64,000 nucleotides of DNA from Mesorhizobium sp. J428 (GCF_024699925.1 NZ_JAJOMX010000001.1:3696001-3760000), one strand, 5' to 3'; shown: positions 1-8,969, numbered from the stretch's first letter. Program-made: numbers and translations. Notes: generated from the letters alone by a model not told the origin.

Positions 1-2
1 CC

Positions 3-989
3 CTGACGCGGATGGGGTTCGGCGGGGCGCCGCTCGGCAACCTTTATCGCAGGATCTCGGAAGACGATGCACAGGGTGCGCTGCAAGCGGCGTGGGCCGC
101 CGGCATCCGCTACTTCGACACCGCCCCCCAATACGGCCTCGGCCGGTCCGAGCAGCGCTTCGGCGCCGCGATCCGGAGCTGGGACCGCCGGGCGCTGACG
201 CTGTCCACCAAGATCGGGCGGCTTCTGGTCGACTGCGCGCCGGACGAGGTGACGCCCGAGGCCTTTGTCGACGTCCCACAGAAGCGCATCGTGTTCGACT
301 ATTCCTACGACGGCGTGATGCGCAGCCACGAGGCAAGCCTGCAAAGGCTCGGTGTCAATGCCGTCGACATCCTCCTGGTGCACGATGTCGACACGTTCTC
401 GCAGGGCAGTGCGGACGCCGCCGACGCCCGCGTACGCGAATTGTTCGACCGAGGCGGCTATCGGGCCCTGATCGAGCTGCGCGATGCGGGCGTGGTCAAG
501 GCAATCGGCGCCGGCGTGAACGAATGGCAGGTCTGCGAACAGTTGCTCGGCCTCGGCGACTTCGACTGCTTCCTGCTGGCCGGCCGCTACACGCTGCTCG
601 AGCAGGAGGCGCTGGAGAGCTTTCTGCCGCTTTGCGTGCAGCGGGACGTCGGCATCATTCTGGGCGGCCCCTACAATTCCGGCATCCTCGCCACCGGAGC
701 CGTGGATGGCGCGCGCTACAACTACGCGCCTGCGCCGCCGGAGGTCATGGAGCGCGTCCGGCGCATCGAGGCTGTGTGCGCCGCGCACGGCGTCAGACTG
801 ATCGAGGCGGCGCTGCAATTCGTCATGGGTCACCCCGCCGTCCGCACCGTCATCCCCGGCGCCGTCAGTGCGGCCGAGGTCGAGGCCAATGTCGAAATCT
901 TCTCGCGTCCGCTGCCCGCCGCGCTCTGGTCCGACCTGAAGAGCGCCGGCCTGCTCAGAAGCGACGCGCCGGTGCCGGAGGAACACTGA
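3..989 (+). CDS. Aldo/keto reductase, L-fucose (D-threo-aldose) dehydrogenase-like, 5' partial
   Basis: NAD(P)-dependent oxidoreductase of the aldo/keto reductase superfamily, probably oxidising a free sugar such as L-fucose to its lactone in the cytoplasm. The reading frame is open to the window edge (LTR before the first visible Met at 12), so the true start lies outside. The catalytic tetrad is visible: Asp and Tyr in YFDTAPQYGLG, Lys in STKIGR and His in LLVHDVD. The conserved opening GFGGAPLGNLYR is typical of the fucose-dehydrogenase branch. A lactonase-like gene follows after 52 bases and a sugar ABC transporter lies nearby, which supports a sugar-oxidation role. The exact substrate is inferred. 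Confidence 0.85.
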   Translation: MTRMGFGGAPLGNLYRRISEDDAQGALQAAWAAGIRYFDTAPQYGLGRSEQRFGAAIRSWDRRALTLSTKIGRLLVDCAPDEVTPEAFVDVPQKRIVFDYSYDGVMRSHEASLQRLGVNAVDILLVHDVDTFSQGSADAADARVRELFDRGGYRALIELRDAGVVKAIGAGVNEWQVCEQLLGLGDFDCFLLAGRYTLLEQEALESFLPLCVQRDVGIILGGPYNSGILATGAVDGARYNYAPAPPEVMERVRRIEAVCAAHGVRLIEAALQFVMGHPAVRTVIPGAVSAAEVEANVEIFSRPLPAALWSDLKSAGLLRSDAPVPEEH

Positions 990-1041
990 TGCGGCGCAGG
1001 CTTGCTCCGGCAGCGCCGGTGATCGCGCGGATGCTGGCCGG

Positions 1042-1878
1042 ATGACCAGGAGGATCGATGCGCATCAGCATTTCTGGCGGCTGTCGCGCGGCGACTACGC
1101 TTGGCTGACGCCGGACCTCCACACCATCCATCGCGACTTCCTGCCCGAGGATATCAAGCCCCTCCTCCGGAGCAACGGGATCTCCGGCACCGTTCTGGTG
1201 CAGGCCGCGCCGACCGAGGCGGAAACGGAGTTTATGCTGTCGCTCGCCCGGGACCACGCCTTCATCGAGGCCGTGGTCGGCTGGGTGGATTTCGAGGCTG
1301 CCGACGCGCCGGCCCGCATCGCTAAGCTCGCCGCCGACCCAAAGCTCAAGGGCCTGCGCCCGATGATCCAGGACTTGCCCGACGACGACTGGATGCTGCG
1401 CCCCAGCCTGGCGCCTGCCTTTCGCGCGCTGATCGGGCAGGGGCTCGTCTTCGACGCCCTCGTCCTACCGCGCCACCTGACCAATCTCTCCGTCTTGCTC
1501 GCCCGCCATCCCGGTATGCGCACAATCATCGACCATTGCGCAAAGCCGGCGATCGCGGCCGGCGATATTGCTGGCTGGGCACACGACATGCGGCGGCTCG
1601 CTTCCGAGACCGAGGCGTTCTGCAAGCTCTCGGGCCTCGTGACGGAGGCGGATGCTGGATGGTCGGTCGAGACGCTGCGCCCTTGCGTCGATTTCGTGCT
1701 CGAGCATTTCGGACCCGACCGGCTGATCTGGGGCAGCGACTGGCCGGTCTGCCTGCTCGCCTCCGACTACGCGTCATGGCTGGAGGCGACCGATGTCTTG
1801 CTGGGAGGCTGCACGGACGGCGAGCGCGACGCGATCCTCGGCGGCAACGCGATCCGCGCCTACGGGCTGGCGAAGTAG
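1042..1878 (+). CDS. Amidohydrolase family, L-fuconolactonase-like
   Basis: Cytoplasmic TIM-barrel amidohydrolase-2 enzyme (278 aa) of the type that opens sugar lactones such as L-fuconolactone to the aldonic acid. It shows the N-terminal DAHQHFW metal motif, a mid-protein IDHCAKP histidine and the C-terminal WGSDWPV aspartate typical of the family. Length is normal. It lies downstream of the aldo/keto reductase on the same strand, so dehydrogenase and lactonase would act in sequence. It could alternatively act on another aldonolactone or on a 2-pyrone dicarboxylate-type substrate; the neighbouring sugar genes favour the former. Confidence 0.85.
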   Translation: MTRRIDAHQHFWRLSRGDYAWLTPDLHTIHRDFLPEDIKPLLRSNGISGTVLVQAAPTEAETEFMLSLARDHAFIEAVVGWVDFEAADAPARIAKLAADPKLKGLRPMIQDLPDDDWMLRPSLAPAFRALIGQGLVFDALVLPRHLTNLSVLLARHPGMRTIIDHCAKPAIAAGDIAGWAHDMRRLASETEAFCKLSGLVTEADAGWSVETLRPCVDFVLEHFGPDRLIWGSDWPVCLLASDYASWLEATDVLLGGCTDGERDAILGGNAIRAYGLAK

Positions 1879-1889
1879 AACCTTGAGCT

Positions 1890-1909
1890 GAACCGGTCCG
1901 TCCCGGTTC
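1890..1909. terminator. Weak hairpin between convergent genes
   Basis: GAACCGG (1890-1896) pairs perfectly with CCGGTTC (1903-1909) around a 6-base loop. It lies in the 83-base gap between the convergent lactonase and FAA-hydrolase genes, where a bidirectional terminator would be expected. There is no clear U tract, so efficiency is uncertain. Confidence 0.4.
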
Positions 1910-1961
1910 TCCCCGGAGCAACCGGCGCCTCGCAGCCACGCTCGAAATCGGGCGAGCCGCC

Positions 1962-3113
1962 CTAGATAAGTCCGCGGGCCGCGAGGTTGCGCATCAGAGC
2001 GCGAGTGCCGAAGTTCCACTCCGCGCACTCCGTCGACAGCCGGACCGTATTGCGCAAATGTCCGAGCCCGCGTGAGGCGATGGTGACAACGTCGCCGACC
2101 TTGTGGGTGAAGCCTTCGCCTGGCACGTCGCGGTCCTGAACGGGCGCAAACAGCGTTCCCAGGAACAGCATCAACCCGTCAGGATACTGGTGGTGCCTTC
2201 CGATGGTCTGGCGGACGAGATCCTCCGGATCGCGGCTGATCTCCTTCATCGAGGAATGGCCCTTGAGCGTGAAGCCGTCCTTGCCCTTCACTGTCAACTC
2301 GAGTTCGGCGGCGCGCACCGTATCGAGCGTGAAGGCGCCGTCGAAGAGGCGGATCATCGGCCCGATGGCGCAGCTTGCATTGTTATCCTTCGCCTTCGAC
2401 AGCAGCAGGGCCGAGCGCCCTTCGACGTCGCGCAGGTTGACGTCATTGCCGAGCGTGGCGCCCACGATGCGGCCGCGCGACGAGACCGCCAGCACGATCT
2501 CCGGCTCCGGATTGTTCCACCTGGAGATCGGGTGCAGGCCGACATCCGCGCCGGGTCCGACCGAGGAGAGGACCTGCGCCTTGGAGAACACCTCGGCATC
2601 GGGGCCGATACCGACCTCGAGATACTGGCTCCAAAGCCCTTCGGCGATCAGCGCCCGCTTGACCCGTGCAGCTTCGTCGGAGCCTGCTCTCACGTTGCGC
2701 AGCGACCCGCCGATCGCCGCACCCACGCGCTCGCGCACGGCGCGCGCCTTTGCGGGGTCGCCGGCCGCCTTCTCCTCGATAACGCGTTCGACCATGGAGG
2801 AGGCAAAGGTGACGCCGCAGGCCTTCACGGCCTGCAGGTCGCAGGGCGCCAGAAAGTGCGGCCGGGTGGCGTCGCCGGGGGGATTGGCGGCAATCTCGGC
2901 CAGCGGTCCGACTGGCTGTCCGGGCGCATGCCGGACATAGTCACCCGGAGCCGCGTGTTCGCAGACGTCGGAAACCGTCGGCGCAGCGGAAGCCGTGATG
3001 TCTACCACCATCCCGTCGCGCAAGGTGACCACCGACGGTCCGTTGGCCTCCGGCGACCACACCCGCCCCAGGAAGACCCCGTCCCGATCTTCCCCACCCG
3101 CAAAGAAGCTCAT
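1962..3113 (-). CDS. Fumarylacetoacetate hydrolase (FAH) family protein
   Basis: FAH-family enzyme (383 aa), hydrolysing or hydrating a 2-oxo acid; in sugar loci such proteins often cleave or convert 2-keto-3-deoxy acids derived from L-fucose or L-rhamnose. The C-terminal half carries the metal-site signature NPEPEIVLAV followed by GNDVNLRD, and the HSSMKEISRDP region typical of the long (about 390 aa) subgroup. The start at 3113 (MSFFAGGEDRDG) is preferred over 3164 because AAGGA stands 7 bases upstream. It is divergent from the GntR gene, with a shared 290-base control region holding two operator-like repeats. The exact reaction is inferred from context. Confidence 0.85.
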   Translation of the reverse strand: MSFFAGGEDRDGVFLGRVWSPEANGPSVVTLRDGMVVDITASAAPTVSDVCEHAAPGDYVRHAPGQPVGPLAEIAANPPGDATRPHFLAPCDLQAVKACGVTFASSMVERVIEEKAAGDPAKARAVRERVGAAIGGSLRNVRAGSDEAARVKRALIAEGLWSQYLEVGIGPDAEVFSKAQVLSSVGPGADVGLHPISRWNNPEPEIVLAVSSRGRIVGATLGNDVNLRDVEGRSALLLSKAKDNNASCAIGPMIRLFDGAFTLDTVRAAELELTVKGKDGFTLKGHSSMKEISRDPEDLVRQTIGRHHQYPDGLMLFLGTLFAPVQDRDVPGEGFTHKVGDVVTIASRGLGHLRNTVRLSTECAEWNFGTRALMRNLAARGLI

Positions 3114-3174
3114 CGCAATCCTTCCGCCTCGAACAATCAGGGACCGAGTCTCGCGCCGATGCACAAAACGAGCC

Positions 3175-3193
3175 GTTCTGGTTGGACAAATAG
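3175..3193. promoter_or_regulatory. Putative GntR operator, copy 1
   Basis: GTTCTGGTTGGACAAATAG matches a second copy at 3351-3369 in 17 of 19 bases. The core TGGT-NNN-ACAA resembles the TGGT-N-ACCA half-site arrangement recognised by FadR-subfamily GntR proteins. It lies about 60 bases upstream of the FAH-family start, where binding could repress that promoter. Function is inferred from the repeat and from the adjacent regulator gene. Confidence 0.55.
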
Positions 3194-3350
3194 CGTTGCA
3201 GGCGACTGCCAGTCAATGAGGGCCGTCCCGCCGCGGGCTTGGCGCCGCGCTGTCCTATCTTCGACGCATGGAGTCGGGATACGCCCCAGATCGCGTGATC
3301 CCGCATGCGGGTGAGTTCCATGTTGACACGCATTTTCTACATCTTTACCA

Positions 3351-3369
3351 GTTCTGGTCCGACAAATAG
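3351..3369. promoter_or_regulatory. Putative GntR operator, copy 2
   Basis: GTTCTGGTCCGACAAATAG is the second copy of the direct repeat in this divergent intergenic region, ending 35 bases upstream of the GntR start. The position fits autoregulation. The two copies are 176 bases apart, so looping or independent control of the two divergent promoters are both possible. Confidence 0.55.
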
Positions 3370-3404
3370 GCGGGCATTGGCATGTTCGGGATGGGGCTTG
3401 GCGG

Positions 3405-4139
3405 ATGACGGTGGCTGCGGCAACGGCGCAACCGCGGTCGGATGCCGTGCCGGTCGTAGGTTCGGCCGTCGACATCGTGGTCCGACAGATCCGCGCGCTG
3501 ATCGCGGATGAGGGGTTGAAGGTCGGCGACAGCCTGCCGACCGAACGCGAACTCTGCGCCCGCTTCAGTGCCAGCCGCAACACCGTGCGCGAGGCGATGC
3601 GGATTCTGAAGGCCTACGGCATGGTCGAGGTCAGGCCGAAGGTCGGGGCAACGATCACAGACAACCGCATGTCGCGCGCCTTCGAGCTGTTCTCGTTCAA
3701 TACGATGGAAGTGTCGCGCAAGACCTTTGCCGACGTGCAGGCCTTTCGCGATCTGATCGAGGTCGGCGCGGCCGATCGAATCATCGAGCGGCTGGGTGAG
3801 CGGGATGTCGCCGAACTGCATCGGATCAATGTACGCCTCTCCGGCATCCAGGACCTTCAGGAGGCGTCTGAGGTGGACTATTCCTTCCACCTGCGGCTGG
3901 TCTCCATACTCGGAAACGACGCGATCCTGGACGTCTATTCGGTAATGAAGCCGATCGTCCTGCGCATCATGCAGAAGGGTAAGACGAGACGCACCTTCAA
4001 GACGCAAACCTATGCCGAACATGAAGGCGTCGTTGACGCACTGGCCGCCCGCGACCTGCTCTCATTCCAGTACCGGCTGCGCAACCACCTGATGACCGGC
4101 TTCAAGTTCTTCAACGAGGAGATGGAGGCATCGGCCTGA
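3405..4139 (+). CDS. GntR family (FadR subfamily) transcriptional regulator
   Basis: DNA-binding regulator (244 aa), expected to repress the surrounding sugar genes until a catabolic intermediate binds. The N-terminal winged helix-turn-helix spans about residues 25-95 (GDSLPTERELCARFSASRNT, then VREAMRIL). An all-helical FCD ligand domain follows (about 100-235), with the usual acidic and His residues (DVQAFRDLIEVG, DYSFHLRL, YAEHEGVVDAL). It is divergent from the FAH-family gene and 98 bases upstream of the ABC transporter operon, placing it at the hub of the locus. The paired TGGT-NNN-ACAA repeats upstream are its likely operators. Confidence 0.93.
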   Translation: MTVAAATAQPRSDAVPVVGSAVDIVVRQIRALIADEGLKVGDSLPTERELCARFSASRNTVREAMRILKAYGMVEVRPKVGATITDNRMSRAFELFSFNTMEVSRKTFADVQAFRDLIEVGAADRIIERLGERDVAELHRINVRLSGIQDLQEASEVDYSFHLRLVSILGNDAILDVYSVMKPIVLRIMQKGKTRRTFKTQTYAEHEGVVDALAARDLLSFQYRLRNHLMTGFKFFNEEMEASA

Positions 4140-4237
4140 CGCATACCGGGCGGAGGAGGCCCGGGCACGAGCTGAGGCGAGCGGCGCCAGCCCGCCCAAG
4201 CATCCCCCAACTGGCGCGAACCATGGGAGGAACCAGT

Positions 4238-5374
4238 ATGAAAAGACTTCTGCAGTTCACCGCCGCCATCGGAGCGCTCGCCCTCTCGGCGCAGCTCGCC
4301 CTCGCGGGACCCGCCGTAGTGTCTGGCCCCGGAGCCGACCCGGCCTGCTTCGCGCCCTGGTCGGCGGACACGAAATATATGCAGTGGGAGGCCAAGCCCG
4401 GCCCTTACAAGATCGCGATCGTCAACGGCTTCGTCGGCAACACCTGGCGCATCCAGATGATCAAGACCGCCAAGGCCTTTGCCGAGGATCCGGCCATCAA
4501 GGACAAGATCAAAGAGTTCAAGGTCGTCTCGACCGGCACCGACGCGCCGGCGCAGCTTGGAGCGATCGAGGACTTCATAAACCAGGGCTTCGACGCCATC
4601 GTCACCATCGCCGTGTCGCCGGACGGTTTCGACCGCGTCATCCGGCTGGCCGACAAGAACAATGTGGTGCTCGTGCCCTTCGACAACGTGCTCGACACCG
4701 ACGCGGTCATGCAAGTGAACGAAGATCAGCTCGCGATGGGCAAGACCTGGGCGGAGTTCGTGCTGAAGGAACTCGCGGCTCAAGGCAAGACCTCCGGCAA
4801 GGTGCTCGAGGTCCGCGGCCTGCCGGGCAATTCGGTCGACCGCGACCGCTCGATCGGCATCAACGACACGCTGAAGGCGTCGGGCGGCACCTGGGAGGTC
4901 GTCCAGGTCGTCGGCAACTGGGACGACGGCACCGCGCAAAAGGTGACCGCCGATGCGATTGCCGTGCACGGCAAGTTCGACGCCATCCTGGCGCAGGGCG
5001 GCACGACAGGGGTCGTGCAGGCGATGATCGATGCCAAGCACCCGATGGTGCCGATCGCGGGCGAATCCGAGAACGGCTTCCGCAAGCTGGTCGCCAAGCA
5101 CTCGGCGGAAGGGCTGAAGGGCATCTCCATCGGTCAATCGCCGGGCCTCGTCGCCATCGCCATGAAGGCGGCGGTCGCAGCGCTGGAGGGCCAGGTCATG
5201 CCGCAGCTCATCTCCGTGCCGCTGCCGGTCGCCACCTACGACCAGCTGAAGGACGGCGAGAACTTCTGGAGCGACCTGCCGGACAACTTCTTCACGGTGA
5301 ACGAGTTCCCGCCCTGTGGCGTGAACGTCTCCGGCCCGGCGATCATGTCGAAGTCCGAAGAGGACGTGAAGTAG
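4238..5374 (+). CDS. Sugar ABC transporter, periplasmic substrate-binding protein (CUT2)
   Basis: Periplasmic binding protein (378 aa) of the ribose/LacI-like fold that captures a monosaccharide for the CUT2 importer encoded downstream. The start at 4238 follows a clear GGGAGGA ribosome site; an upstream ATG at 4223 lacks one. Residues 1-23 form a signal peptide (MKRLLQFTAAIGALALSAQLALA). The mature part has the KIAIVNGFVGNTWR opening, an internal STGTDAPAQLGAIEDFINQG stretch and the hinge-region GESENGF. It is first in a four-gene operon. A strong hairpin follows the stop codon, which would favour high levels of this protein over the membrane parts. Confidence 0.93.
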   Translation: MKRLLQFTAAIGALALSAQLALAGPAVVSGPGADPACFAPWSADTKYMQWEAKPGPYKIAIVNGFVGNTWRIQMIKTAKAFAEDPAIKDKIKEFKVVSTGTDAPAQLGAIEDFINQGFDAIVTIAVSPDGFDRVIRLADKNNVVLVPFDNVLDTDAVMQVNEDQLAMGKTWAEFVLKELAAQGKTSGKVLEVRGLPGNSVDRDRSIGINDTLKASGGTWEVVQVVGNWDDGTAQKVTADAIAVHGKFDAILAQGGTTGVVQAMIDAKHPMVPIAGESENGFRKLVAKHSAEGLKGISIGQSPGLVAIAMKAAVAALEGQVMPQLISVPLPVATYDQLKDGENFWSDLPDNFFTVNEFPPCGVNVSGPAIMSKSEEDVK

Positions 5375-5389
5375 CGATAGCGTCATCTA

Positions 5390-5414
5390 CGGCCCCGCCA
5401 TTGCGGCGGGGCCG
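5390..5414 (+). terminator. Intercistronic hairpin after the binding-protein gene
   Basis: CGGCCCCGCC (5390-5399) and GGCGGGGCCG (5405-5414) form a perfect 10-bp stem with a 5-base loop, followed by TTCCTTCC. It sits 15 bases after the binding-protein stop and 28 bases before the ATPase start. Such hairpins commonly stabilise the upstream message or attenuate the downstream genes of ABC operons. Confidence 0.75.
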
Positions 5415-5442
5415 TTCCTTCCTCGCAAACCGTGACGCCCGC

Positions 5443-6966
5443 ATGTCTGTTCCCATCATCGAATACCGCGGAATCTCGAAATACTTCGCCGGGGTGAGGG
5501 CGCTGGAGAAGGTCGATTTCTCCTGCCGTGCAGGCTCCATCCATGGCGTGCTCGGCGAGAACGGTGCCGGCAAGTCGACCCTCATCAAGATCATGGCCGG
5601 CGTGTTGCGCCCCGATGCCGGCGAGATCCTGCTGGACGGCCGTCCGGTTTCGTTTGCCGAGCCGCAGGCGGCGGCCGACGCCGGCATCGTCTGCATGTTC
5701 CAGGAATTGTCGCTGGTGCCGGACCTCTCCGTCGCCGACAACATCTCGATCGCGCGCCCGCCGCGCCGCTTCGGGCTGATCGACCGCCGCGCCCAGGCAG
5801 CGCGGGCGGAGGCGCTGCTGGCGCGGGTGCGTTGCGAGGACATCGACCCGAATGCGCTGGTGCGCGAGCTGTCGCTGTCGCGGCGCCAGATGGTCGAGAT
5901 CGCCAAGGCACTCGGCCGCGACCCGAAGGTGCTGATCCTCGACGAGGCGACCTCGGCGCTGACAGCGCGCGACGTGCAGACCGTCTACGACCTGCTCGGC
6001 GAACTGAAGGCGCAGGGCGTCGCGACCCTGTTCATCTCGCACCGCATGCACGAGGTCGACCAGCTTTGCGATACGCTGTCGGTGTTCCGAAACGGCCGTC
6101 ACATCGAGACCTTCGCCAAGGGCGACAAGAGCGAGCGCGACATCGTCCGGCTGATGATCGGTCGCGACGTCGAGGCCCAGTTCCCGCCCAAGCCGGCCCC
6201 GGTCCCGGCGGTGGAACGCGGCGCGCCGTTGCTGAGCATCCAGGGGCTCGCCTGGCAGAACCGGTTGAACGGCATCGACCTCGCGGTCCACGCCGGCGAG
6301 ATCGTCGGGCTCGGCGGTCTCGACGGCCAAGGGCAGAAGGAGCTCTTGCTCGCGCTGTTCGGCGTGCTGCGCGATGTCGAGGGCACGGTCGTGATCGGCG
6401 GTAGGACGGGCGTGCCCCGCTCGCCGGCCGCCGCCAGGTCCGGCCGCACGCGGATCGCTCTGGTCCCCGAAGACCGCAAGACCGAGGGCCTGATGCTCGG
6501 CATGCCGATCGCCGACAACCTGCTGGCGTCGTCGTTCTCGCGCATCTCGCGAGGGCCGTTCCTCGATCCGGTGCTTGCGAAGCAGTCGATCGACGACGGT
6601 ATTGAGCGGCTCAAGATCAAGGCCGGCTCGGCGTCCGACCCGGTGACGACGCTCTCGGGCGGCAACCAGCAGAAGGTCGTCATCGCCAAGTGGCTGATGA
6701 TCGATCCCGACATCATCCTGCTCAACTACCCGACGCGCGGCATCGATGTCGGCACCAAGCAGGAGATCTACCGGCTGATGCGCGAGCTCGCCAATGCCGG
6801 CAAGGCGATCCTGTTCTATTCGTCTGACTATGCCGAGCTGATCGGCTGCTGCGACCGCGTCTCGGTGCTCTATGGCGGCCGTGTCGTCAGCGAGAAGGAA
6901 GGCGACCAGCTGACCGAGGAGGGGCTGATCGCCGCCTCGCTCAACATCGACGTCGAGGCTGCCTGA
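5443..6966 (+). CDS. Sugar ABC transporter ATP-binding protein (CUT2, duplicated ATPase)
   Basis: Cytoplasmic ATPase (507 aa) with two fused nucleotide-binding domains, like RbsA/XylG. Domain 1 (about 5-240) has Walker A GENGAGKST, signature LSLSRRQMVEIAKAL and Walker B VLILDEATS. Domain 2 (about 260-500) has the relaxed GLDGQGQKELL in place of Walker A, as is normal for CUT2, plus LSGGNQQKVVIAKWL. One oddity is the second Walker B-like segment, IILLNYPTRGIDVG, with Asn-Tyr where most relatives have Asp-Glu. The start at 5443 (MSVPIIEYRGIS) is the first Met after the hairpin. Its stop overlaps the next start by one base (TGATG). Confidence 0.93.
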   Translation: MSVPIIEYRGISKYFAGVRALEKVDFSCRAGSIHGVLGENGAGKSTLIKIMAGVLRPDAGEILLDGRPVSFAEPQAAADAGIVCMFQELSLVPDLSVADNISIARPPRRFGLIDRRAQAARAEALLARVRCEDIDPNALVRELSLSRRQMVEIAKALGRDPKVLILDEATSALTARDVQTVYDLLGELKAQGVATLFISHRMHEVDQLCDTLSVFRNGRHIETFAKGDKSERDIVRLMIGRDVEAQFPPKPAPVPAVERGAPLLSIQGLAWQNRLNGIDLAVHAGEIVGLGGLDGQGQKELLLALFGVLRDVEGTVVIGGRTGVPRSPAAARSGRTRIALVPEDRKTEGLMLGMPIADNLLASSFSRISRGPFLDPVLAKQSIDDGIERLKIKAGSASDPVTTLSGGNQQKVVIAKWLMIDPDIILLNYPTRGIDVGTKQEIYRLMRELANAGKAILFYSSDYAELIGCCDRVSVLYGGRVVSEKEGDQLTEEGLIAASLNIDVEAA

Positions 6967-8012
6967 TGCACCAGCCCGCTTGGAAGAGGTGGCTGCAGCA
7001 GAACCTCGGCTTCGCCTCCGCGCTCCTGCTGCTCGCGGTGATCTACCTCGTCTACAACATGCTGCATCCGCGCGGCTTTTCGTCCGCAGTCGCAGTCCAG
7101 AACGCCAACGAGACCGCGGCGATCGCCTTCGTCGCCATGGCGCAGACAATCCCCGTGCTGATGGGCGGGCTCGACCTGTCGATCGGGGCGGTGATGACGC
7201 TGACCAATTGCATCGCATCCGAATTGGTCAACGGCTCGCCCACCGAAATCGTCTTCGGCATGATCGTCACCCTTTTGTCGGGCACGGCCTTCGGCCTGGC
7301 AAACGGACTGATCGTGGTCTACGGACGCATCCAGCCGATCATCGCGACGCTGGCGACCGGCGCCATCGCCATTGGCCTGGCGCTCATCGTGCGGCCGAAG
7401 CCCGGCGGCGATGTCGACGGAGACCTCGGTTGGGCGCTCACCAATTCGGTCTGGGATTTCGCCGACACCTACGGGCTCGCCGATGGCGGCGACGCCTGGT
7501 GGCTGAGGCCCTTCGCCGACATTCCCGTGCCTCTGGTCGTCGTCCTGATGGTGACAGCCCTGGTGTGGGTGCCGTTCCGCCGCTCCGTCACCGGACGCAC
7601 TGTCTATGCGATCGGCTCGGCGGAGGGGGCCGCCTTTATGTCGGGCCTGCCCATCGCGCGGGCCAAGATCGCGGCCTTTACCCTTGCCGGCTTCTTCGCC
7701 GCCTGCGGCGGGCTCTATCTCGCGATCCAGACCTCGTCGGGCAATGCTGATCTCCAGCAGGCCGGCGCCTACACGCTCAACTCCATCGCCGCCGTCGTGC
7801 TCGGCGGCACATCCCTGCTCGGCGGCATCGGCGGAGCGGTGGCGAGCCTCGTCGGCGCGGCCATCCTGCGCGTCATTTCCTTTTACTTCCGCATCCTTGA
7901 CATCGACCCGCTGCTGCAGCCGCTGATCGAAGGCCTGGTCCTGTTGACTGCCGTGTCCTTCGGCGCGATCCGCACCTTGCGGGTCAAGAACAAACTCGAT
8001 CTGTTCAGGTAG
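6966..8012 (+). CDS. Sugar ABC transporter permease (RbsC family)
   Basis: Inner-membrane permease (348 aa) of the BPD_transp_2 family that forms half of the CUT2 translocation pore. About nine hydrophobic segments are visible, starting at FASALLLLAVIYLVYNML. The family marker GGLDLSIGAVMTLTNC and the late AAVVLGGTSLLGGIGG motif are present. An extra polar loop around residues 140-175 (KPGGDVDGDLGW) lengthens the protein slightly. The start overlaps the ATPase stop by one base, so translation is probably coupled. A second related permease follows after 6 bases, so the pore is a heterodimer. Confidence 0.92.
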   Translation: MHQPAWKRWLQQNLGFASALLLLAVIYLVYNMLHPRGFSSAVAVQNANETAAIAFVAMAQTIPVLMGGLDLSIGAVMTLTNCIASELVNGSPTEIVFGMIVTLLSGTAFGLANGLIVVYGRIQPIIATLATGAIAIGLALIVRPKPGGDVDGDLGWALTNSVWDFADTYGLADGGDAWWLRPFADIPVPLVVVLMVTALVWVPFRRSVTGRTVYAIGSAEGAAFMSGLPIARAKIAAFTLAGFFAACGGLYLAIQTSSGNADLQQAGAYTLNSIAAVVLGGTSLLGGIGGAVASLVGAAILRVISFYFRILDIDPLLQPLIEGLVLLTAVSFGAIRTLRVKNKLDLFR

Positions 8013-8018
8013 CCCGCC

Positions 8019-8969
8019 ATGCGCCTTGCCGTCTCGCCGGAAAACAAGCCGATCCTCATCGCCTCCCTCTTCGTGGTGGCGATCCTCTTCGCCGGCACTG
8101 CCTACACTCTGTCGACCACCGGCACCGCGCCGCTTCTGTCGCCCGGCTATCTGCTTCAGCAGTTGCAGACCGGCTCCTTCCTTGGCATCTGTGCGGCCGG
8201 CATGATGATGGTCATCCTGCTCGGCCATATCGACCTGTCGGTGCCATGGACGCTAACCGCGGCGGCGATGACAGCGACGGCGGTCGGCGGCGATCTCGCG
8301 CTACCCACTGCGCTCGCCGTCGGGCTCTCTGTTGGCCTCCTCAACGGCTTCGGCGTTGCCTTCCTGCGCATCCCCTCGATGATCTTCACGCTCGGCGTCG
8401 ACACCGTGCTGCGCGGGCTGATGGTCGCGCAGACCGGTGGCTTCGCGCCGCAGGACTCGGCGACGCCGCTGATGCTCTACCTCGCCAAGGAGCGCATTCT
8501 CGGCATTCCGGTGGCGATCTTCGTCTGGGTCGCGACCTCGATCGTGATCGCGGTGATCCTCAGCCGAACAGGTTTCGGCCGCTCGATCTATGCCACCGGC
8601 TCGCGCGAGGCAGCGGCCTTCCTGTCCGGCATCCGCACGCGCCTCGTCATCGTCGGCGCTTTCGTCGTCTCGGGCCTGTGCGCGGCGACGGCCGGCATCC
8701 TGCTCGCCGGCTATTCCGCCAAGGCCTACCAGGGCATGGGCAACAGCTTCCTCCTGCCGGCCATCGCGGCGGTCGTGCTGGGCGGCACCCACATCCTCGG
8801 CGGGCGCGGCCGCTATGCCGGAACGGTCGTCGGCGTCGTCCTCATCGTCCTGCTCAACTCGGTCCTCTCGATCATGCAGATGCCCGAAGCCGGCCGGCAG
8901 ATCATCTATGGCGCCGTCATCATCGGCATGCTTCTCGTCTACGGCCGGAACCAGCGGGTGATCTCCTGA
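8019..8969 (+). CDS. Sugar ABC transporter permease (RbsC family), second subunit
   Basis: Second BPD_transp_2 permease (316 aa), pairing with the previous one. It has an N-terminal membrane anchor (PILIASLFVVAILFAGTAYT), the LLGHIDLSVPWTLTAAAMT family motif and the AAVVLGGTHILGGRGRYAGT motif near the C terminus. It is the last gene of the transporter operon. Directly downstream begins a stretch of broken mobile-element and peptide-transporter sequence, so the end of this gene marks the end of the intact sugar locus. Confidence 0.92.
   Translation: MRLAVSPENKPILIASLFVVAILFAGTAYTLSTTGTAPLLSPGYLLQQLQTGSFLGICAAGMMMVILLGHIDLSVPWTLTAAAMTATAVGGDLALPTALAVGLSVGLLNGFGVAFLRIPSMIFTLGVDTVLRGLMVAQTGGFAPQDSATPLMLYLAKERILGIPVAIFVWVATSIVIAVILSRTGFGRSIYATGSREAAAFLSGIRTRLVIVGAFVVSGLCAATAGILLAGYSAKAYQGMGNSFLLPAIAAVVLGGTHILGGRGRYAGTVVGVVLIVLLNSVLSIMQMPEAGRQIIYGAVIIGMLLVYGRNQRVIS

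Noticed and set aside
4384..5442. Upstream extension of the CUT2 ATPase frame to 4384
   Set aside because: The extra residues are out of frame with and overlap the binding-protein gene; the ATPase homology begins at 5443.
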